Source: Dugong dugon
Lineage: Eukaryota; Chordata; Mammalia; Sirenia; Dugongidae
Length of the DNA: 64,000 bases
Reading direction: 5' to 3'
Assembly: GCA_030035585.1 (NCBI GenBank)
Contig: CM057472.1
Location: forward strand, 88,037,601 to 88,101,600
A program made the position numbers and the translations under genes. Below the pieces are notes generated by a model. It was given only the letters and a program-made list of their open reading frames with translations, was not told where the DNA came from and did no database searches. Shown in pieces: positions 56,404-64,000 of the stretch (positions within the stretch are counted from its first letter, which is position 1; each line of letters begins with the position of its first letter).

Positions 56404-56882
56404 TCGTAGAGATATCACATCCTTTAGCCTAAATATTGTACGCTTTTGATTTCTACATCCTTTTAAATAACGATGGCCTCTGGAATGGGTTATGGCCCAA
56501 AGCAATGAAAGTGCAATCTCAAGCTTAAGAAATAATTCCAGCTCCCAGAGAATTGTAGCATGCTTTTCTTTCTTTCTTTTTGGCAATTGATGTTTTGAAC
56601 ATCAGTTTTTCATCTCTTTGGGGCTTCAAGAAATTCTCCCATAGGAGAAAGGGGTCCAGATTTTGCGAAAAGATAGCCCAAAGATCTGAGGGAGATAAGC
56701 TTAGGAAACATGGCTAAAAGGGAGAAAAATTCTGAATGTCTTGGGTCCTCCTTTAGGTGCAAGTTTCTGTTTACTAAATGGGGACGGTTTCTTCTAGACG
56801 TATCTTTCCAAGCATCCTAGTGATTTAGTTCTTTTTTTTCCCCACAAGTCAGACAGTTCCAAGATTAATTGTATATACTGTA
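56404..56882. other. Intergenic, no gene recognised
   Basis: A 62-codon minus-strand frame at 56398-56586 has no domain. Confidence 0.4.
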
Positions 56883-57098
56883 TATTTATGCAAGTAACAT
56901 TCACCTTCTACATTTGTTTGCCAGCTGCACCCTCCCCCTTGTGAGGTATTTTCGTAAGCATGCTATGCTAATTTTTTTTTTTTTTTACAGCAATATGTAA
57001 AAAAAGATTGGCATAGTTGTGCTTATGAAAATACCTCGCAGGTGGAGGGGGCAGCTGGCAAACAAACATAGAAGGCCTGTGTTATTTGCATAAAAATA
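56883..57098. repeat. Long palindrome (inverted repeat arms of about 88 bp)
   Basis: The left arm 56883-56970 (with catttgtttgccagctgcac, tgaggtattttcgtaagcat) is the reverse complement, with scattered mismatches, of the right arm 57009-57098 (with atgaaaatacctcgcaggtg, gcagctggcaaacaaacata). The loop of ~38 bases is T/A-rich. It could be a fold-back MITE or a locus-specific inverted duplication. No TA or 8-bp target duplication can be assigned with confidence. Confidence 0.85.
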
Positions 57099-57559
57099 AG
57101 ATAACCTTGTTCAACACTTTGAACAATTCTTGGTTCCACATAAATGGCACCATTTCATGCATACTTTAATTGAAAACTAATAATTGTTCACTAGGGCTTC
57201 ATTCACTAAACTAGCATTAAAATCACCTTCCGAAAATTATTCAGTTGTAGAAGTCATTGTTGGTATGCAAGTCTTACATTAGCCAGCCCGCTCTTATTTT
57301 CCATTACTACCCTATCTCTATCCAACCAGCTGTACTTCTGTTCTCTGAGACAATGAAATGGAAGAACAGACCACCACCTTGCAGCATCTACCCTGTTGAT
57401 ATTTTAGATAATCGCCAAAATATGAAAAGACATGTGGGATATTTATTTGCAGTAAGTGCCTTTCATTCGGTCTGCCTTGGGTATATAGGAGTTAGCTTTC
57501 ATGTTCATAGTTGTTTGCTATGAAAGTCTTAGATGTAGTTTAGGAAAAACTTATATTGT
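57099..57559. other. Intergenic, no gene recognised
   Basis: An 88-codon frame at 57257-57523 has no recognisable domain. Confidence 0.4.
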
Positions 57560-58166
57560 CTGTTCATCTAGAGCTATGCTGCTCTGTATCCTAGCCACTA
57601 GCCATATATAGCTACTGAGTGATTGAAATATGACTAGTGTCATATGACTAGGAAATAAATTGTAAATTGTATTTAATTATAATCAATTTAAATTTAAAAA
57701 CTGAATTCTTGTTGTTAGGTGCCACTGAGTCACTTCTGACTCATAGCAACTCTATGTACAACAGAATGAAACACTGTCCATTTCTGTGCCATCCTCACAA
57801 TTGTTCCTATGCTTGAGCCCATCGTTGCAGCCACTGTGTCAATCCAACTCATTGAGGGTCTTCTTCCTTTTTGCTGATCCTCTACTTTGCCAAGAATGAT
57901 GTCCTTCTCCAGGGACTGGTCACTCCTGATAATATGTCCAAAGTATGTGAGAGAAGTCCACCATACTCCCTTCTAAGGAGCATTCTAGCTGTACTTCTTC
58001 CAAGACAGATTTGTTCGTTTTTCTGGAAGTCCGTGGTGTATTCAATATTCTTCACCAACACCATAATTCAAAGGCATCTGTTCTTCTTCGGTCTTCCTTA
58101 TTCATTGCCTAGCTTTCTCATGCATATAAAGTGACTGAAAATACTATGGCTTAGGTCAGGCACACC

Positions 58167-58469
58167 TTAATCCTCAAAGTGACATCTTTGCTTTTTTAAC
58201 ACTTTAAAGTGGTCTTTTGCAGAAGATTTGCCCAATGCAATATGTCGTTTGGTTTCTTGACTGCTGCTTCTGTGAGCATTGATTGTGAATTCAAGTAAAA
58301 TGGAATCCTTTACAACTTCAATCTTTTCTCCGTTTATCATGATGTTGCTTATTGGTCCAGTTGTGAGGATTTTTGTTTTCTTAATGTTGAGGAGAAATCC
58401 ATACTGAAGGCTATAGTCTTTGATCTTCATCAGTAAGTGCTTTAAGTCCTCTACACTTTCAGCAAGCAA
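58167..58469 (-). pseudogene. RTE ORF remnant after the RT active site
   Basis: 100 open residues beginning within LAESVEDLKHLLMKIKDYSL, which directly follows the YADD motif in RTE proteins, then NIKKTKILTTGPISNIMING and SSSQETKRHIALGKSSAKDH. The frame ends by frameshift (KKQRCHFED). Inactive fragment. Confidence 0.85.
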
Positions 58470-58706
58470 GGTTGTATCATCTGCTTATCACAGGTTGTTA
58501 ATGAGTCTTCCTCCAATCCTGATGCCAAATTCTTCTTCATATAATCTAGCTTCTCGGATTATTTTCTCAGCATACAGATTGAATAAGTATGGTGAAAAGG
58601 TGCAACTCTGATGAACACGTTTCCTGACTTTTAAACCATGCAGTATCCCCTTGTTCTGTTAGAACAACTGCCTCTTAGTCTATGTATAGGTTCCTCATGC
58701 AGTCAA

Positions 58707-58955
58707 TTAAGTGTTCTGGAATTCCCATTCGTGCAATGCTACCCATAATTTGTTATGATCCACACAGTCAAATGTCTTTGCACAGTCAATAAAACACAGG
58801 TAAACATCTTTCTGGTATTCTCTGCTTTCAGCCAAGATCCATCTGACATCAGCAATGATATCCCTGCTTCCATGAACTCTTCTGAATCTGGCTTGAATTT
58901 CTGACAGTTCCCTGTCAATGTGCTGCTGTACCTGCTTTTGAATGATCTTTGGCAA
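58707..58955 (-). pseudogene. RTE RT-domain N-terminal remnant
   Basis: 82 open residues: MPKIIQKQVQQHIDRELSEI, QARFRRVHGSRDIIADVRW at 21-39, and CFIDCAKTFDCVDHNKLW at 54-71. The last is RT motif A, usually with FIDYAKAFD. The overlapping frame at 58739-58984 is a shadow. Inactive. Confidence 0.85.
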
Positions 58956-59278
58956 AATTTTACTTTAAAAATTTTGAAATTCATAACTGAGTTAATATAA
59001 AATATTTTCCATTAAATACAAATTTATTATTTTGATAGGACTTCTTTTCTCCTTAAGCATTGAAAACTTAGTATCTCAATTGCAATGTGCTGTATATAAA
59101 TGTAAAATAGACACTGAATTTTAAAGACATTATTTTTAAAAAAATATAAATTACCTCATTCATGATATTTATCATCATAACATGTTGAAATAATATTTTG
59201 AATAGACAGGGTTACATAAAACATTATTAAAATTAATTTAATGTATTTATCATTACTGTTTTTTTAATGTGGCTACTA

Positions 59279-59420
59279 ACCAAAAAACCAAACTCACAGC
59301 AACCCTATAGGACAGAGTAGAACTGCCCCATAGAGTTTCCAAGGAGTGCCTGGTGGATTCCAAGTGACAAATTTTTGGATAGCAGCCATAGCTCTTAACC
59401 ACTACGCCACCAGGGTTTCC
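59279..59420 (-). mobile_element. AfroSINE, internally deleted, perfect target duplication
   Basis: Minus strand: accaaaaaaccaaactcaca, gcaaccctataggacagagt, aaggagtgcctggtggattc, gatagcagccatagctctta, accactacgccaccaggg. About 25 bases of the 3' block (the gactc-rich part) are missing near 59293. aatgtggctacta is identical at 59266-59278 and 59421-59433, so the insertion interrupted the older hAT-like repeat. Confidence 0.93.
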
Positions 59421-59433
59421 AATGTGGCTACTA

Positions 59434-60349
59434 GGAAATTTAAAATTGCATATTTTTTATAGGAGAGTGCTGATCTAGAATGTTCAGAAATATAGCAACT
59501 ATTCCTCTGTAGTTTCATAAAGAAAATATTAGTCCAAGGCTGAAGATTAGTTTTGCTAACCTGACTATATTAAGTCCAAAACGGAGTAATTTTTGCTAAG
59601 CCCTATGTCAGCAAACTGAATCCTAAATTTCTATTTCTTGTAAATGCCTAACCTTCCCAGGCGCTGAAATAAGTCAATTAATTGACTCTCCCAGAAACGG
59701 AAAACTAAGCTAACCAGTTAGAACTTGCTTACTCAGTTTAACCTAGTTCTAAATTTCCCATTTTTCCCAAATACGGAAAGAAAATGCCGCCAGCCCAATC
59801 CGAAATTTGCTGAGTATAGCTTCCTTCTTCCTGCATGTCTGTGACTACAAAACCCTTTTACTTTGTACTGCGCTTGGAAACTCTTGTCTGACTTCCAGAC
59901 CAGGTGTTCCCGATTCCTGAATTGAAAAATAAAGCTTATGAGTTCGTACACAAATTGAATATTGTGGAAACTTTACTTTTATCAGTTTGTACAAATATGA
60001 AGACAGCAGTTTTTTCTGTGGTCCCTGTAATGAGACAACAGGTCTTTTTCCCAATATAAAGTGGACCAAACTTGGGCGTAAGTAATGTTTTTGGCCCTAT
60101 TCTGGTATTCCTTCAAGTTTTCTCCTGTGCTTGTCATTCTGCTTTTTACATAGCATGTCCCCTCAGGAAGTGGGCTTAAAGTTGTTTTATTTTTTTCCCT
60201 CCTCTCCTTTTTGAGCCATGAAATATACATTATAAGGGGAGGTAATCTGATAGTTCAGGAAAGACTTAAGGATTCTACACGATCTAGTTAGAAAAAAAAA
60301 AAAATGTGAGTTTGAATTCTTGTTCTTCAAGTCCAAATGATGTTCAGTT
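59434..60349. other. Intergenic, mostly unique
   Basis: Overlapping minus-strand frames at 59.7-60.2 kb show no domain. No recognised repeat after the hAT-like remnant ends near 59490. Confidence 0.4.
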
Positions 60350-60530
60350 TGAATTCTTGTTCTTTATCTGCTGTGTGACCTTGAGGAAACTGCTCAACTT
60401 TTCTGAATGTCAGTTTACTTCATCTGAAAAATGTACCTAATAGGAAAGTTGTAAAAATAAAATTAATGAAATTAAAAGAATTTTTAAAAAAATGAAAATA
60501 TCTAGTATACGTAAAGTCCTCAAATGTTTT
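60350..60530 (+). mobile_element. MIR SINE fragment
   Basis: tatctgctgtgtgaccttga, ggaaactgctcaacttttct, gaatgtcagtttacttcatc, tgaaaaatgtacctaatagg is the MIR core; the 3' half is AT-degraded (ctagtatacgtaaagtcctc). A 19-base direct duplication (agtttgaattcttgttctt) at about 60308 and 60347 borders it. Confidence 0.75.
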
Positions 60531-61150
60531 CTGAATCAAGACACATCTAAGTTTTAAATTTGACACTCTACTTAGTGACCATAAGGAATCAGAACTGGTA
60601 AAATACACACAATAGTGAGTCTGACACACACACATACACAGCAGCCTACCAGAATTATCCCTCCCTAGTGATCTGTTTCTCTACCTCCTCTTTCCCTCTG
60701 GAGTACATCTGTGTATTCTTTCAGTTCTTCACTTCTGTTAAAATTAAATTACCACTTAGATTCGATGAAAAGATTGTCCCTGATTGTGAGGAGAAGAAAG
60801 AATACTTTAAGCTAGCACTAATCTGTTAATACTCCAAGATATTTGGGTACAATTTTTCCTAGCACACGAATTATTTTCCCGCTTCCTCTAAAGGACTGAA
60901 ATTCCTTTACTGACATCAGCCCTGTGCAAGTTAACCTGTTATGAGATTTGTTTTGTGCTTTGGAAATGCTTGTCAGACAAGCGTTCAACAGAAAGATGTG
61001 TTATTTGCATTAGTTTGCATAAGAAAATGTCACTCCAGGGACAAATTTCTCTCTTTATTCTTTCTTATACTACAGAACAAAGAGGATAAGGTGGTTGTTT
61101 TTCAGTGCGTGAGGAAATCATTTGCGATTCACAGCAAGTATTAGATGCCG
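60531..61150. other. Intergenic, no gene recognised
   Basis: No signature apart from a short CA tract near 60627-60640. Confidence 0.4.
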
Positions 61151-61306
61151 GAGGCCTGGTGGTGCAGTGGTTAAACATTTGGCTACTAACCAAAAGGTGG
61201 GCTATGTGAATCCGCCAGCTGCTCTTTGAAACCCTATGGAGCTGTTCTACTCTGTCCTACAGGGTCACTAAGAGTCGGAACCATCTCAGTGGCGATGGGT
61301 TTTATG
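61151..61306 (+). mobile_element. AfroSINE, short form
   Basis: Head gaggcctggtggtgcagtgg, then ctactaaccaaaaggtgggc, aatccgccagctgctctttg, ctgttctactctgtcctaca, and 3' end gagtcggaaccatctcagtg. agatgc lies on both flanks (61143 and 61315), too short to be firm. Confidence 0.92.
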
Positions 61307-63395
61307 TGTTTATGAGATGCACTGTTATTAGTCAAACCTTAGTTTTTCCCTGCAGCATTCCCTAATGTATTAATTATTATTGTTATTAACAAATGCTAAC
61401 TTTGTTTTCCAGTTTGGATGACTGGTCCCCACGAAGCCCCTTGCCTGGGTGTCTTGGTTGCATCATTTCATGTTTAGAGAGAACTGACTGAAAGTAGTGG
61501 TCACTGTGTCCTGTTGTCTTAGAAGACATTGTCTTTCTTCAAACTCAGATAACTGATCCAAAGACTGAATCAGGCTCCTGGACTTTGAATAAATGACCCA
61601 GACTTGGCATTTGGAGTCAGTCTTTGAATGTGCAATATGCAGACAGAAGAAGAGATTTAACTAAGTTGACTAACTTCAAGGCACAAAGACTAAGGTTGGG
61701 ATACTCTATCACATCAAGGGTTGAGCATTTCAAGGTGCCCATTAGAAAGTTCTTTATCCAAAGTCTCCCCACCCCATTGCCAGTGTAAATACTAAATAAT
61801 CTTTTTAAATAACCCTTTAAAAATACACAAATAAGAAAATGAAGTGTACAAGATGTCAAAAAATAATTGAAGCGCAAAGAAATTAAAGTAGATAGGGTAT
61901 AGTCAAGAAAATAATTGAATGCATACAGGGGGCCATCTCTGTTTCGGAAAAGACAGGAGGGCCACTCTAGGCCAGTTACAGTGAGGTTTTAAGGAGAACA
62001 GAGGGAAACAGATGAGAAAATTAACCATTGGCTAATCTTAACATGATTGATTTTGCCCTCTGTTTCTGAAATCAGCTGACATCATATTACTAAGTGGTCT
62101 CTGTAGCCTGGCCAGCCCCCATTCATTTGCTTAAATTCTCAAATCAAGTATAGTCTGGAGGTTTGAAAATAATAAAGACACTTCAATTATTCAGGGAATT
62201 TCAAGGATTATCTCTCAGGAAACGGGAAATTACATAAAGTCAAATTCTTGCATAAAATAAACTCTGAGCTAGTTTATGCTTAAAAAATTTCTTTGTCACA
62301 AAGGGGAATCTGTATAACTTCATGATCACTGTGTCTTCACATTTGTTTCTTTTTATCTGTTTTTTTGGGTACTTTCCATAATGGTCAGCCACCTTTGTGA
62401 AATTTCCTGTGCAGTCATAGGAATCTGTTGATTTGGGCCTCACTTTCCTTTTTGATTAACAAAGATAATAATTGTTTTAATCAATATGAAGTGATGAGGG
62501 AGGGACAGTGAAGGATGAGAAGAGATTTTAGATAGATATACTTTGAACAGGAAATGGCACACGTTTTGCCAAGATAGAGTACATTGCTGTCTTCTTTGCA
62601 ATGTAGTATCATCAGTGCCAAAGACTTGGAAGAGGAATTCAGTTGTGGCAGCAGATACGTGATCAGGGTATTTTTCGTGCAACGTCATCTTCAGAAAGTC
62701 AGGTCCTGGTTATCAGACAGCTTGCAATATAATCTGAAAGAACACTTTAGTCCCATTTTCTGTCCAAGGCAGGAATTCTCTCCTGAACATTCTTGACAGA
62801 AAATCACCCATCTTGTGCTCCAGTGACCATGTCTCCTGCTAGAGGTTAAGGTGAGGATTTGGCTCTTTTTGATGGTATTGGGTCAGGAAGGAAGCAGAGG
62901 AAATGCTGGCACTATGTGGAATCACAACGAGAAAGAGCACATAGACTTCTGCTTTTGAAGGTACAGTGCTCCATTCAATAATAAAATGTGATCTAATGAA
63001 TGACTTCACATTGGACTAGATTATCAAATTCTCCTTCCTTGATGGCGAGCTAAGGAATAGTTGAAAAGAGGTGGCCCTGGTATGGGAAGGGCAGTCCAAA
63101 GTCACTTTCTTTAAATCTCAGTATTTTTCAGTACAGTCTCTTTCATGATTGGACAGCTCAGTTATCTGAAAATTCTTTCTTAAATTAATCTACTGCCTGT
63201 TTCCTTCCATCATGTGCTCATGGATCCTGGCTGTGCATTCTTGGGATAAATAGATAAGTTTTAATCTTTCTTTCCCATGTTAACCTTTCAAATATTTAAA
63301 GAATACTCACTACTTAAACTCCCCTTTTAAAAATCATACCATCATTTCCCAATTTCTAATTTCTGGATCTATTTCTATAATAATTTCAAGACGCC
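61307..63395. other. Intergenic, mostly unique (2.1 kb)
   Basis: No recognised exon or repeat. Minus-strand frames at 61617-61877 and 62240-62688 lack domains. A gctcagttatctg word near 63156 resembles the core of the dispersed repeat at 22108 and 23652. Confidence 0.4.
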
Positions 63396-63407
63396 TAACA
63401 ATGGTGC

Positions 63408-63621
63408 CAGATTCTCTGGATTTTGCAAATGGTTAACACACTCAGCTGCTAGACAAAAGATTAAAACTTGGAGTCTTCCTAGAGGTGTCTCAGAAGAAAG
63501 GCCTGGCAATCTACTTCCAAAAACTCAGCCACTGACAACACTATGGAGCACAGTTCTACTCTGACACACGTGGCATCCCCATGAGTCAGAGTTGACTCAA
63601 CGGCAACTGTGTTTGTTTTCT
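63408..63621 (+). mobile_element. AfroSINE, long subfamily, perfect target duplication
   Basis: Head cagattctctggattttgca (diverged), cagctgctagacaaaagatt, then cagaagaaaggcctggcaat, gagcacagttctactctgac, and catgagtcagagttgactca. taacaatggtgc is identical at 63396-63407 and 63622-63633, a 12-bp target duplication. Confidence 0.93.
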
Positions 63622-63633
63622 TAACAATGGTGC

Positions 63634-64000
63634 TACAATTATATCTGCAAGTCCTCTCAATATCCCAGGATGATACTCATTTAGGCATGATTCTTAAACT
63701 CATCCAGAGAGTCTAATTTCTCCCTTAGTCTCTCCTCTCCTACCTTGAACTTCTCTTCTTTGATTACCATGTGTGTTGTGATTCTTCTAGTGTGAAGATT
63801 ATTTCTCTTGAGAGAAAACCCAAAAGTACTTAGTTCTCCTTTTTCTGTGTCATCACACCATCTGTTTTAAGCATTAATTATAAAGCTCCCAGTTCCTTCT
63901 CTAGTCAGATCATAAACTCCACACCCATAGCCTTAAACAAAGCAAAGCAAAACCTTACCCAAGGACATTTACTAGACTTTTGTGAAAGACTTAGTTGATC
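63634..64000. other. Intergenic, no gene recognised
   Basis: No signature recognised up to the window end. Confidence 0.4.

Larger units (their letters stand above)
57706..58965 (-). mobile_element. RTE LINE, RT domain to 3' end, longest contiguous copy
   Basis: About 1.26 kb on the minus strand with the order 3' tail (ttcttgttgttaggtgccac), C-terminal region, RT domain, ending at aatgatctttggcaaaattt near 58960. The coding frame is broken many times. At the YADD position (about 58480) the frame reads two stops before ADD. 5'-truncated near the start of the RT domain. Confidence 0.93.
57560..59490. mobile_element. hAT-like old DNA repeat, split by RTE and AfroSINE
   Basis: The left part (about 57568-57709) has gctatgctgctctgtatcct, agccactagccatatatagc, atgactagtgtcatatgact, typical of an old non-autonomous hAT-type repeat with an AGCCACTAGCC motif. 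Related pieces reappear after the RTE: aatgtggctactaggaaatt..taaaattgcat and gagagtgctgatctagaatg near 59421-59480. Sequence between 58966 and 59265 is AT-rich and unassigned. Confidence 0.5.

Overview
This window looks like 64 kb of placental-mammal nuclear DNA from an afrotherian, most likely an elephant. It is AT-rich, has no dense reading frames, and is full of interspersed repeats. Three repeat classes give the assignment: about fifteen AfroSINE copies (tRNA-derived SINEs known from Afrotheria), many RTE/BovB-type LINE fragments of the kind abundant in elephants, and an L1 lineage with a long distinctive 3' UTR. Older shared mammalian repeats (MIR, L2, MLT1/MaLR-like LTRs, hAT remnants) lie between them. 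Family names come from recognising sequence signatures, not from a database search.

I found no convincing protein-coding exon, RNA gene or CRISPR array. All recognisable coding sequence is dead transposon: an L1 ORF2 reverse-transcriptase fragment (16.2-17.0 kb), several RTE endonuclease or reverse-transcriptase fragments (41.6-44.5, 48.3-50.7, 54.1-54.7 and 57.7-59.0 kb), and a possible hAT transposase C-terminus (10.2-10.5 kb). The window is therefore best read as intergenic or deep-intronic sequence.

Layout. 0-9.3 kb: AfroSINEs, a tRNA-Gly-headed SINE, MIR/L2, an old L1 3' end, and two copies of a palindromic MITE-like element (4.4 and 8.3 kb). 9.3-16 kb: sparse, with the hAT fossil, an AfroSINE, an RTE tail and an LTR. 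16.1-19.8 kb: a 5'-truncated L1 carrying an AfroSINE. 21.6-25.1 kb: a largely repeat-free block with clustered homeodomain and octamer-like motifs. 25.1-33.3 kb: SINEs, L1 3' UTRs, microsatellites and a three-level nested insertion. 33.3-41 kb: mostly unique, with L2/MIR. 40.7-51.4 kb: LTRs and RTE copies, including one RTE with an inverted 5' half that fits twin priming. 52-59.5 kb: L1, a second inverted RTE, an RTE 5'UTR-3'end fusion, a large palindrome and a hAT-like repeat split by later insertions. 59.5-64 kb: mostly unique, with MIR and AfroSINEs.

The most informative theme is the relationship among RTE, its internally deleted derivative, and the tRNA-Gly SINE. The SINE body appears to be RTE 5' UTR plus RTE 3' end behind a tRNA-Gly head, and all the pieces can be compared inside this one window.
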